Assembly (NCBI GenBank): GCA_022376515.1
Contig: WTXI01000004.1
Location: 124,001-188,000, forward strand
Source of the DNA: Lactifluus volemus
Lineage: Eukaryota > Basidiomycota > Agaricomycetes > Russulales > Russulaceae
Direction of reading: 5' to 3'
DNA length: 64,000 nucleotides
Shown: positions 10,712-20,047 of the stretch, one piece after another
How the letters are laid out: each line of letters begins with the position of its first letter
How positions within the stretch are numbered: position 1 is the first letter of the stretch
Translations under genes and position numbers: made by a program
Notes under the pieces: generated by a model
The model's input: only the letters and a program-made list of their open reading frames with translations
What the model was told of the DNA's origin: nothing
Database searches by the model: none

Positions 10712-10872
10712 GCGTAAATGCATTTTCGTCCTCTCCCCGGTCCACTGGCCCGGCTCCAGCGCGCTAAGATAAGCTGATGGTAAATCTCCTGATACTTAGC
10801 ACTTTATTTAGGTAGTTAGCGTCTAGTTAACTCACCAATAAAAAGCGCTTTCCAAAAAAAAAAAAAAAAAAA

Positions 10873-10881
10873 GACCCTTTC
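10873..10881. repeat. Probable target-site duplication, right copy (LINE 2)
   Basis: gaccctttc directly after the poly(A) tail, matching 8998-9006. Confidence 0.55.
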
Positions 10882-10972
10882 ACTCCTTCGCGCTTGGCAT
10901 TTTCCCCACCCCTCTCATTTGCGTGCCTGCCTAGCATTTTATCACGATTATGTACGTCATGCAACCCCAGGT

Positions 10973-12273
10973 ATGATCCAGTTCGGCAGACGTTTCCTGT
11001 GCTCATCATGCGAGTTAGGTGGCATCGTGCGTATTCCCTTATCCTCTCCCAAGGTGATTGGCGTGGCAAATTCTCGTGGAGAGCGGGAGTGAGATTGAGG
11101 TCTATCCGCCAGCATTGGAGCCCTGACAAATGGCCTCTAGCTATCAAGAGGACTTTCATTCATTTGCAACACTATCGTTGAACCCAGAGGAACTTCGTTT
11201 GACCGTGTCCAGACATCTCGGCATCGACTGGGATCCAGAAAACGTAGGAAATCCATTCTCTAGGCAAGCAGTCTTTGTGGGTATCTATGACGGGTAAGCT
11301 CACACTTGCCACGATCCGTTTCGGGGCTCACATGAGGTGTAGGCATGGAGGTTCGACCGTGTCACAATACCTGCGTCAGGAGCTGCATGGTCTCCTGGAA
11401 TCAGTCGACAAGTCCCATATACCCGAGATGTACGAGTACATCAAAGAGATCGGAGGATATTTCAAGCGCTTTCAAGGCGGTCTACTGTCCTCTTGGATCA
11501 ACCCGTTTTCGAGGGACGTGGGGGAAATGGACCTGCACACGAGGGCGACGCTCACGTTCTTCGAGGTGAGCATCTTTTCACATTCTTGGAATTTGCAAAT
11601 TATCTCCGGAAATGAGCCAGACTACAACCACTGTAGATCGATAGAACCCTCGAGGCAGAAGCTGCCGCTAAAGTATGCGGATCCACCGCTTCGATCGCTA
11701 TCCTTCATTCCTTGGATGGCGGGACTGCCCACGCGATGACCGAGAACCATCGCGTTGACGGTCGTATTGAATCGGTCCGCTTAAGACGAATGATGGGCAC
11801 AGGAGTTATCACTGACTCGTTTGGGGATGCCCGGTGCGTCCAGCCTCTCTTCCCAGGGCACCAAAGTTGACCAATTCGCAGGTGGATGGGCGCACTTGAA
11901 AACACAAGGAGGTGCAACCCGTCCCTCGTTTGTTTTTCTACTTTCGCTAATTGGACCTGGTCTTGACTTCGGGCTCTGCCGTAACCCCTAACGGCTTCCA
12001 CTTCAAGTCCCCCAAGCTAAGCTGGTTGACGGTGATAGCTGACCTTCGCCACTCGCAGGATTTGAATGGGCATTCATGGTGTTAATCTCAGATGGTATTT
12101 CATCTGTCGTGTCAGATCAGGAAATAGTAGACCTCACCCGCGGAGCGACGTGCCCAAAGCACGCTGCAACGCGCATTTTATCGTTTGCCGAGGAGATGGG
12201 AAGTTCGGACAACCTGACAGCCATCGTCTTGCCTTTTATTGGCATCTCGCTTGTTTGGAAATGTCGTTTTTAA
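10973..12273 (+). pseudogene. PP2C-type protein phosphatase, disrupted
   Basis: Exons 10973-11088, 11141-11293, 11343-11565, 11637-11833 and 11882-11908 join in frame through introns of 48-71 bp. They read MIQFGRRFLC, VIGVANSRGERDYQEDF, VFVGIYDGHGGSTVSQYL (PP2C motif DGHGG), RMMGTGVITDSFG and RWMGALENT. The next coding piece (SLGDLKWKPLGVTAEPEV) is present but on the minus strand (11952-12016), inside an inversion of 11909-12016. The last exon is again plus-strand from about 12060 (FEWAFMVLISDGISSVV ... GSSDNLTAIVLPF). The stretch between LHSLD and GGTAHAMTENH, where family members carry the VGDTR motif, is missing in frame. Active serine/threonine phosphatases need these metal-site regions, so the gene is probably dead. 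The basic N-terminus would suit a mitochondrial form. Confidence 0.85.
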
Positions 12274-12387
12274 AATTTATACCTTTGCTTCAAGTTGGCG
12301 CTGAGCGTCAGAAACGGATGTAGTTGTTCTGATTCCGAGATTGTATCTTAATCAAACAAAGCAAGCACTTTTTTATTCCTTTTTAAA

Positions 12388-12909
12388 CTAGATCTGTGCG
12401 GCCGCATGCCCGTCTCCACGGGGATCCGATCCGGCTCCCCACACCGTTTGACCAGATTTATCGTTGATCTTTTGGATCACCTGTCCACGCCCGAACATTC
12501 TTCTCGTGAATCCAGAAGTGATACGAGCATCATGTCCCATGGCTGACCATTGTACAGGGTAAGTAGGAACTCGAAGGCCAAGTCGAGATTACCTTTAAGC
12601 TCTTGCACGACTTCGGGGGATATACCATCTTCAAAGTACACCTCACTATTTACGTCGCCAGTCCGATCCGTATTCGCGACAGCAGCATCTGGACTCCCCG
12701 GTGATATGCAGAACCGTGGTGCGTCGAGGGCTGCTTGAGGGCCGAAACCTCGCAGTATGTTCATCAGCACCTGGACGTGACCCTGGGGCTAGACCATCCG
12801 CTCAGCCTCAATAAAACCAATAATAGAACCGTGGCGATACACCTGCATGAATGCACCCATCACGCCATACGACAGGAAAAGATCATCACCACGGGAGGCG
12901 TTGGAGTTA
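12388..12909 (-). pseudogene. Gamma-glutamyltranspeptidase, 3' part only
   Basis: Three exons of a GGT (Ntn-hydrolase) C-terminus: 12843 to about 12909 (NASRGDDLFLSYGVMGAFMQ), 12593-12788 ([40 protein letters not shown]) and 12388-12542 ([30 protein letters not shown], stop TAG at 12388-12390). Introns 12543-12592 and 12789-12842 have good splice sites and all phases agree. These match the end of the small subunit. Everything upstream is missing: by about 13040 the sequence has become F-box intron and exon 1. The surviving part shows no frameshift, so the truncation is probably not old. The gene converges on the PP2C gene, with 114 bp between stop codons. Confidence 0.82.
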
Positions 12910-13085
12910 CTGGGATGAGCGCATACATTTCCTTCTTCCCTTTCCTCTCCTTGTTGCATAACACATACACCACAGCCTATGCCGGCACGTTACGTCCGCC
13001 TCGGCTTGGGCAGGTCATTCTTTTTTGGTGAGGGTCCCGCATCATCATAACAGGGACAGAAAGGTCATGATTTGGAACTGCTTAC

Positions 13086-13143
13086 GTCGGCCGAGCCTTC
13101 TAATGAGGGGAGGATAAATTATGGTAGAGCAGCAACCAGGCAT
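13086..13143 (-). pseudogene. Orphan F-box exon 1
   Basis: ATG at 13141-13143 opens the standard exon 1 (MPGCCSTIIYPPLIRRLGR plus one base) with a consensus donor GTAAGC at 13085. The intron starts as in sister genes (TTCCAAATCATGACC) but breaks off near 13045 into the remains of the GGT gene. No F-box exon follows. Splicing this donor to the visible GGT acceptors would not keep the GGT frame. Confidence 0.75.
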
Positions 13144-14640
13144 TTTCAGGGAGGCGTGGATGGGATTGAAGAGCGTTTAGCAATAGGTAGGCCTCTTGGA
13201 CGAACGATGCCTCATTCCCGTGGCGGTGCAAGGGGCGGTGACAGTGCCCTTGGCCAAGGTGACTTATATCTAGAATTTTCACGTTGGCGTCCACCTTCCT
13301 CGTTATCATCACCGCGTTCTCACCTCATTATGAGCCACACCTCCTATTACTCACTTTCACACACATCTACGTTTATACAGTATGCGCGCGGATTATGGGC
13401 ATGTTCATATACGTGGCCGCGTGAGCATCATGACACAGCGGATGTGGCAAGCCAATACCTCATCGTATAAACAGTTCAAGAACGTTCTACACCAAACGTC
13501 GAGCGCGCGTCTGCGGAACGCTGACGAGCCTCTCAAAAAGATGGACTTACCGACCCCTGCTACTACAGCAGATTGAATTTTTTTGGCGTCCATTGTTTCT
13601 TCTCCTAACGATGACCAGCAAAGCACATGTGGCGATGACTCACTGACTGACTCTTAGGAGGATCGCACAGGTGGACGCTGCGCACCTATCCAGGAATTTT
13701 GCGCGAGAGATTCGATCGCTGGCGTGGCGAGTCTGCTGCTCCCGGGTCGCTCGAGTTGGAGGCTCTGGCAGGTCCTCCTAGTGCGTGCGTGAGGAGAGCG
13801 TTCCGTCCTTGGATATGGGGCTGTACCGCATCGTGGACCCGTCGTTAGTTTCGGCATTCAACACGCACTATACGTCAAGCGGCGCCATGCCTAACTACTT
13901 TAGGTTGAGATGAGAATGGTTAATGGTCGTTGGGTTGTAGCAACTGCATCCCCACACATGCCAGACGATGACAACATCATGATATATTCAGTTATATAGG
14001 TAGAATACATGACATTATGTAGGTAATCTCTCTTCTCCAAAAGCCTCTTCATCCGCTGTGACGAGAGCATCACATCCACAAGATCCCTGAAGGACGATGT
14101 GAGACACCACCACATAGACGGCGGAGTCATGGGGTACTAGCCAGGTTATGTAAAGGATGAATAAGAACGACTAAGATACAAACGAATCGCACTATAGCAC
14201 CCCGCCAATTTCTGCCGGCACCAGGCGCGGTCCCCATCGCCACATCTTGTTGCGTCGTGCCGTCCGCCCGCCGATACGTGTGCAGTCGAGGTATCCTTGA
14301 CGCCAGAGCTGGATGATGTATGCGTTGGAGGTGAGTTGTGGGGCATAGAACGTGAGCAAGGTGTGCTAGTTATGTTGAAGGGCAGAGACACAGCGATGGA
14401 GAAGTGGGCGTAGATCCACTGTTCGAGAACGTCGGGCTTAGTTTCTGTACGAGCAGAAGTCAATAGTAAGGGGAAACGCGACGTAAGGGCGGGAAGAAAG
14501 GAAAGAGGCCGTGCAACTAAAGCCGGTCTACTTCCAAAAGATAAGTATGCGCGGCAGGCTCAACATTCCGACATCACCTAGGATGTCGGCAGCCGCTGCC
14601 CCGATGATGCACTCGTCCGTCAAAGTGAGGGGTTTGGCGA
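13144..14640. repeat. Intergenic block, MEF1-type unit 1
   Basis: Plus-strand leader repeat (13144-13660), then a block from about 13680 to 14640 shared with 17.8-18.8 and 25.6-26.7 kb. Small open frames occur on the minus strand (such as LVDVMLSSQRMKRLLEKRD near 14050), but they shift frame between copies. No function recognised. Confidence 0.45.
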
Positions 14641-14699
14641 GTACAGTCAAGCATTGAACGGAAGATGTATACCTTCGACTCCTGTGAAATAGACGAAAA

Positions 14700-15250
14700 A
14701 GACACAGCATTCTTCATCTTGAGTCCAGGGTAGCCTTGTCATCTTCATCATTCCTCGTGAAAGTAGACTGACCCATTTTCGAGTTACCCTCGTACACCCA
14801 CATAAACGTGAACTGCCCGAACCTCCTCCACAAGCTTGAACGTAAGGGCGACAAGATACGCATAGGCGGTTACACGGCGAGATTCGGAGCTTAGAAAGAT
14901 GGACAGAAATATCCGATAGACAGGTTGAACTCAACGTACAAAAATTCAAAAAAAATGACAGACGCACCATGGGTATTCTATCGATGTTATTGATAGACAA
15001 TTTGATACCTATCTCGCGCTCCAGCTCCATGCTCTTCATATTTGGGCCGATACTATTCTTTCCTCTTACCTGCATCACGCATACATTCGTCTCAGCGCCG
15101 GCGGTGAAAAGAAGGATGGGTGGAGAAAATACGGACCTTGTGACTATCACGTATCCTGCCAGTGTGGTATAAAATGCGTTCGGTAAGTGTCGTTTTTCCA
15201 GAGTCTACAGTATCGGTCGAAGTTGCAGTGTTGTTAATACTTTGACCAGT
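14700..15250 (-). pseudogene. Mitochondrial elongation factor G (MEF1-type) fragment, copy 1
   Basis: Minus-strand pieces in gene order. The first is a P-loop segment, DSGKTTLTERILYHTGRI (GKTTLTER at 15181-15199; the usual AHIDSGKTT reads STDTVDSGKTT). Next, after an intron-like stretch, comes RGKNSIGPNMKSMELEREIGI (about 15000-15075), the switch I region of EF-G. The last is [11 protein letters not shown] followed, after a frameshift, by [13 protein letters not shown] (14788-14824) from domain II. The rest of the GTPase domain is deleted. MEF1 drives ribosome translocation in mitochondria; this copy cannot be functional. Two further copies sit at 18.95-19.53 and 26.8-27.33 kb. Confidence 0.75.
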
Positions 15251-15726
15251 GACGATCGGGCCCGTTGGGGAAAATAAGAGTGGCGAGGAATTATTGATTA
15301 TTAACTTTAAGTTTCACATTCGTAGCAGCTGCAGGTCACGGTATGGAGGCATGGCGATGGAAAGCGAAGAAACGAAGGGTGACCTGAATACTATTGGTCG
15401 GAACATCACGTGATCGAAAGACACGATAGTGTCAAAGGGAAACACATTTTGTAGTCCACATGTACATACATCACAGGGACATGCTATCTAACCTCAAGTT
15501 ATAGTTGGACAGTCGAAGGGACAGTGCGTGAACACGAAACAAACATATGCCTAGACTGAGGGCTGTGATAACTACCTGCTTGAACGCTGCGATTTAATTA
15601 TATGGTCGTCATGAACTAGGCAGCTGGTATGAGAGTGAGCGCTAATGAGATATGGTCATTTATACTGAGACCCACTGTGTTCTACCACCTATTATCTCCG
15701 TCGCTGCAGCGCTCACACGCAATGGC
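15251..15726. repeat. 3' flank of F-box copy C
   Basis: Shared with 19.6-20.04, 27.36-27.71 and 36.9-37.23 kb, always left of the class I F-box copies C, D, F and I. No gene seen. It should contain their transcription ends (minus strand). Confidence 0.5.
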
Positions 15727-17265
15727 TTATCCCGAGTCTTCGAGGAACACTGAATAATCAACCATGCGCAGGTTCACGGGATGCCCCGCTACGCATCGTG
15801 CATCGACGAACGCATTAAGTGCGTCCAGAGCATCGAGCCCTCCAAAATATCTAACCTCCTCAAGGTTCGGAAGGAGCTCCAGTGGTGCCTCTCCATCGTG
15901 AGATGGTAAAGAACCGAAGATTTTCCCAACAAGATCACGTTGTTCTTGTACATGAATAGTCTTCACGTTGGTGAACGGCCTAAGAAATTCGCGCCACTGA
16001 CTTTGGTCGATATTGTCGAGCCATTCTGATGATTGATGGTGGCTGAATAAGACTTTCTCGACAACAGAAAGTACGGGTGAAAATGTACGAAAGAATTGCA
16101 CTGCAGCCTGAGACGAAACCTGCAAGTCGGGAGGTCTGCACCTGACCGCCAATTCCAAGGGAGCGTCGTCCCACTTCCAAGGGACCGCACGTAAGGAAAC
16201 GGCACGCATACCGAACGTTACCTGGGCTGCGGTTATGGTGAGGTTTTCGGAGGTTTTCATGAACTGCAGGAGGCGTGGAACAGTAAAGGAGCGCTGATTA
16301 AAAAGGTAGACACGAAGGATGCTGAGGGAAGGGGCGCTGATACGAGAGACAAGGCCTTCCAAATAGCCGCTCACGCCGGTGAACGCAAACCAGCGTAAGT
16401 TAGAAAGTGTGGTCATATCCGGGGTCTGGTGCAACTGGCTTTCAACATCACCGTTGGGGATAGGTGATCTGAATCCAATGGACAGCTCCTTCAGCTGGAC
16501 CATAAGCGAAAGCCGAGTAAGTAGATAACTTGGAGGGAAATAGGCAGATGTTGGGATATCGATAAGCTCGAGAGTGACAAGTCGTGTGGCAGTTGTGAGC
16601 GAGGGGGATTCAATTGGAAGGGAAGCCGGCCACAGTTTGATATGGCGTAGATTGGGGGCTTGAAACGTTACAGGAAGGACAAATTCGGTCCAAGAATGGA
16701 TATGCATGCATTCCAGAATTGGGAATTGATCATCCATAACCCTGACGAACTTCTCCACATCATGATTTGGGAGTTCCCAAAGGCCAATGTGACGCACGCG
16801 ATCACGGTGCGAAAGTGCGAGCAATATACCCGATTCATCTTCTGCTGTTATCCCCCCGGGCCGACCAATGGTGTCATAATAGATGGTGAGTGGTAGAGGT
16901 GGTGAATGTGCGAGCATGTCTGCTACAGGCACACCATTGGTGCAGTAGAGGTGAAGGTCGAGCCGGGATGGTGATTCAAGAATAATATTTCGCCACAGTT
17001 GACAAACATGTGCCAGTTTGTACCACCAACGTTCACGGGCCCAAATAACAACCGTGACATCCAGTCGATAAAGATGAAATATATTGAGAAACACGTCATC
17101 ATTGAGGATATCGATAGGTGAGTGTCGTCTATTGCTGTTGGGCCCTATTAATTCGCAAGTTTGTGAGCAGATCAGGGACAGAGAGGTCATGATTTGGAAC
17201 TGCGTACATCGGCCGAGCCTTCTAATGAGGGGAGGATAAATTATGGTAGAGCAGCAACCAGGCAT
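15727..17265 (-). CDS. F-box/LRR-like protein, copy C (class I)
   Basis: Exon 1 17208-17265, intron 17145-17207 (GTACGC..AATAG, 63 bp), exon 2 15727-17144; 491 residues. The intron is a multiple of three and has no stop, so a retained form would also be readable. The N-terminal exon reads MPGCCSTIIYPPLIRRLGR. An F-box-like domain follows at about residues 28-80 (SPIDILNDDVFLNIFHLYRL, then WWYKLAHVCQLWRNIILESP). Next are the LDLHLYCTNGVPVADMLAHS block common to agaricomycete F-box proteins, irregular leucine-rich segments and a conserved tail (LELLPNLEEVRYFGGLDAL). Family role: the F-box binds Skp1 and the LRR part recruits a target for ubiquitination. That role is inferred. Confidence 0.85.
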   Translation of the reverse strand: MPGCCSTIIYPPLIRRLGRCTQFQIMTSLSLICSQTCELIGPNSNRRHSPIDILNDDVFLNIFHLYRLDVTVVIWARERWWYKLAHVCQLWRNIILESPSRLDLHLYCTNGVPVADMLAHSPPLPLTIYYDTIGRPGGITAEDESGILLALSHRDRVRHIGLWELPNHDVEKFVRVMDDQFPILECMHIHSWTEFVLPVTFQAPNLRHIKLWPASLPIESPSLTTATRLVTLELIDIPTSAYFPPSYLLTRLSLMVQLKELSIGFRSPIPNGDVESQLHQTPDMTTLSNLRWFAFTGVSGYLEGLVSRISAPSLSILRVYLFNQRSFTVPRLLQFMKTSENLTITAAQVTFGMRAVSLRAVPWKWDDAPLELAVRCRPPDLQVSSQAAVQFFRTFSPVLSVVEKVLFSHHQSSEWLDNIDQSQWREFLRPFTNVKTIHVQEQRDLVGKIFGSLPSHDGEAPLELLPNLEEVRYFGGLDALDALNAFVDARCVAGHPVNLRMVDYSVFLEDSG

Positions 17266-18940
17266 GTGAGTAACGACGTGGATGCGATTGAAGAGCGTGT
17301 ACAGCAGTGTGTAGGCCTCATGGACAATCGATGGCCCATTCCCGTGGCGGTGGCAGTGTCCTTGGCCCAGGCTTGGCCAAGGTGGGCGCTGACCTATATT
17401 CAGAATTTCGCGCCTTCCTCGCCACCACCATCGCCTCCTCACCTCATTATGAGCCATACCTCCTATTCCTCACTTTCACATAAATCTACATTTATAAAGT
17501 AAGCGCCCGGATTATGGGCATGTTCATATACAGTACGTGCCGCGTGAGCATCAGTGACACAGCAGATATGGCAAGCCGATACCTCATTGTCTACAAACAG
17601 TTCAAGAAGTGCCCACTGACACCTTTGTGAACACGTTCTACACCAAATGTCGAGTGCGCGTTTGCGGAACGCTGATGAGCGTCCCACAGAGATGGACTTA
17701 CAGACCCGCTACAGCAGATGGAGTTTTTTGTCGTCCGTTGTTTCTTCTCCCAACGACTCGGGTGACCAGCAAAGTACACGTGGCGATCACTGACTCTTAG
17801 GAGGATCCCACAGGTGGACGCTGCGCACCTATCCAGGAATTTTTCGCCCGAGAGATTCGATCGCTGGCCGTGGCGAGTCTGCTGTTCCCGGGTCGCTCGA
17901 GTTGGAGGCTCTGGCAGGTCCTCCTAGTGCGTGCGTGAGGAGAGCGTTCCGTCCTTGGATATGGGGCTGTACCGCGTCGTGGACCCGTCGTTAGTTTCGG
18001 CATTCAACGCGCACTATGCGCCAAGCGGCGCCATGCCCGACTAACTTAAGTTGAGATGAGAAGGTTAATGGTCGTTGGGTTGTAGCAAGGGCATCCCCAT
18101 ACATGCCAGACGATGACAACGTCATGATATATTCAGTTATATAGGTAGAATACATGACATTATGTAGGAATTATCGCGGAATCTCTCTTCTCCAAAAGCC
18201 TCTTCATCCGCTGTGACGAGAGCATCACATCAAAACATCCACAAGATCCCTGAAGGACGATGTGTGACACCACCACATAGACGGCGGAGTCATGGAGTGC
18301 GAGCCAGGTTATGTAAAGGACGAATAAGAACGACTAAGATACCAATGAACCGCGTCATAGCACCCCGCCAATTTCTGCCGGCAGTCCCCATCGCCGCATC
18401 TCGTTGCGTCGTGCCGCCCGCCGACCACGGCCATGCTTCTGCGAGATGCCATCCACGTCGCCGATACGTGTGCAGTCGAGGTATCATCCTTGACGCCAGA
18501 GCTGGATGATGTATGCGTCGGATGTGAGTTGTGGATAGAACGTGAGCAGGGTGTACTAGTTATGTTGAAGGGCAGAGACACAGCATTGGAGAAGTGGACG
18601 TAGATCCACTGTTCGAAAACGTCGGGCTTAGTTTCTGTACGAGCAGAAGTCAATAGTAAGAGGAAACGCGACGTAAGGGCGGGAAGAAAGGAAAGAGGCC
18701 ATGCGACTAAAGCCGGTCTATTCCAAAAGATAAGTATGCGCGGCAGGCTCGATATTCCGACATCACCTAGGATGTCGGCAGCCGCTGCCCCTATGATGCA
18801 CTCGTCCGTCAAAGTGAGGGGTTTGGTGAGTACAGTCCAGCATTGAACGGAAGACGTACACCTTCGAATCCTGTGAAATAGACGAAAAAGACACAGCATT
18901 CTTCATCTTGAGTCCAGGGTAGCCTTGTCATCTTCATCAT
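17266..18940. repeat. Intergenic block, MEF1-type unit 2
   Basis: Leader repeat (17266-17780) and then the block shared with 13.7-14.64 and 25.6-26.75 kb. Nothing coding recognised, although a minus-strand frame of 196 codons (18309-18899) is also long in the third unit (26148-26747, 199 codons). Confidence 0.45.
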
Positions 18941-18949
18941 TCCTCGTGA

Positions 18950-19530
18950 AAGATAGACTGACCCATTTTCGAGTTACCCTCTCCGAATCTCGCCGTGTAA
19001 CCGCCTATGCGTATCCTGCGAATCCCGTGGAGCTTGAAGTTCTGCTCCATCCAGTGATACTACGCCGCTTGTTTAGCTCGTTCTGGCCGTGGCGGCGCTC
19101 GTCGCCCTTACGTTCAAGCTTGTGGAGGGGGGAGGTTCGGGCAGTTCACGTTTATGTGGGTGTACGACTTACAAAGATGGGCAGAAACATCCGATAGACA
19201 GGTTGAGCTCAAAGTACAAAAATTCAAAAAAAGTGACAGACGCACCATGGTTATTCTATCGATGTTATGGATGGACAATTTGATACCTATCTCGCGCTCC
19301 AGCTCCATGCTCTTCATATTTGGGTCGATACTATTCTTTCCTCTAACCTGCATCACGCATACATTCGTCTCAGCGCCGGCGATGAAAAGAAGGATGGGTG
19401 GAGAAAACACGGACCTTGTGACTATCACGTATCCTGCCAGTGTGGTATAAAATGCGTTCGGTAAGTGTCGTTTTTCCAGAGTCTACAGTATGGGTCGATG
19501 TTGCGGTGTTGTTAATACTCTGACCAGTGA
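18950..19530 (-). pseudogene. MEF1-type fragment, copy 2, with internal inversion
   Basis: The P-loop (DSGKTTLTER, about 19452-19485) and switch I (MELEREIGIKL) pieces are on the minus strand as in the other copies. The domain II piece ([21 protein letters not shown]) lies on the plus strand between about 18981 and 19168. This copy also keeps about 85 bp absent from copies 1 and 3, reading YPANPVELEV on the plus strand, which resembles the YLPNPxEVxN segment of EF-G. A small inversion is therefore specific to this copy. Confidence 0.7.
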
Positions 19531-20047
19531 CGATCGGGCCCGTTGGGGAGAACGAGAGTGGCGAGGAATTATCGATTATTTAGCTTAAAGTTTCACATTC
19601 GTAGCAGCTGCAGGTAAGTTAGTATGGAGGGCATGGCGACGGAAGACGAAGAAACGAAGGGGTGGCCCGAAATGGCACAAAAGGTCAGCACATCACGTGA
19701 TCGAAAGTTGCAGGCCGTATAAATGAACGATAGATGCTGGTTCTGTCAAAGGGAAGGAGGAAAAGGCATTTTGTAGTGCACATGTACATCACAGGGACAT
19801 GCTATCTAACCTCAAGTTATAGTTGGACAGCCCAAGGAACAGTGCGTGAACACGAAACAAGAATAATAAGCCCAGACTCAGGGCCGTGATAGCTATCTGC
19901 TTTGACGCTGCGATTTGATTATGTGGTCGTCATGAACTTGGCAGCTGGTATGAGAGTGAGTGCTAGTGAGATATGGTCATTTATGCTGAGACCCACTGTG
20001 TTCCACCACCTATTATCGCCGTCGTCGCAGCGCTCACACCCAATGGC
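19531..20047. repeat. 3' flank of F-box copy D
   Basis: Class I downstream flank, nearly identical to 27.33-27.71 kb. No gene seen. Confidence 0.5.

Larger units (their letters stand above)
9007..10872 (+). mobile_element. 5'-truncated LINE 2, split by a nested LINE
   Basis: Plus-strand LINE 3' end. Coding end 9009-9530, 3' UTR to 9585, then interrupted by a second LINE and resumed at 10712-10872 with a 19-nt poly(A) (10854-10872). Without the nested element it is only about 740 bp. Its right end lies about 100 bp upstream of the PP2C start codon, so it sits in or near that gene's promoter. Confidence 0.85.

Noticed and set aside
13140..13165. Plus-strand splice-like pair (tttcag..gtgagt) repeated beside every exon 1
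   Set aside because: It is the antisense of the conserved 5' leader just before the ATG; the implied exon would be about 4 nt.
18309..18899. 196-codon minus-strand frame, also long at 26148-26747
   Set aside because: Interrupted in the first unit (14146-14710), and the sequence has no recognisable domain.
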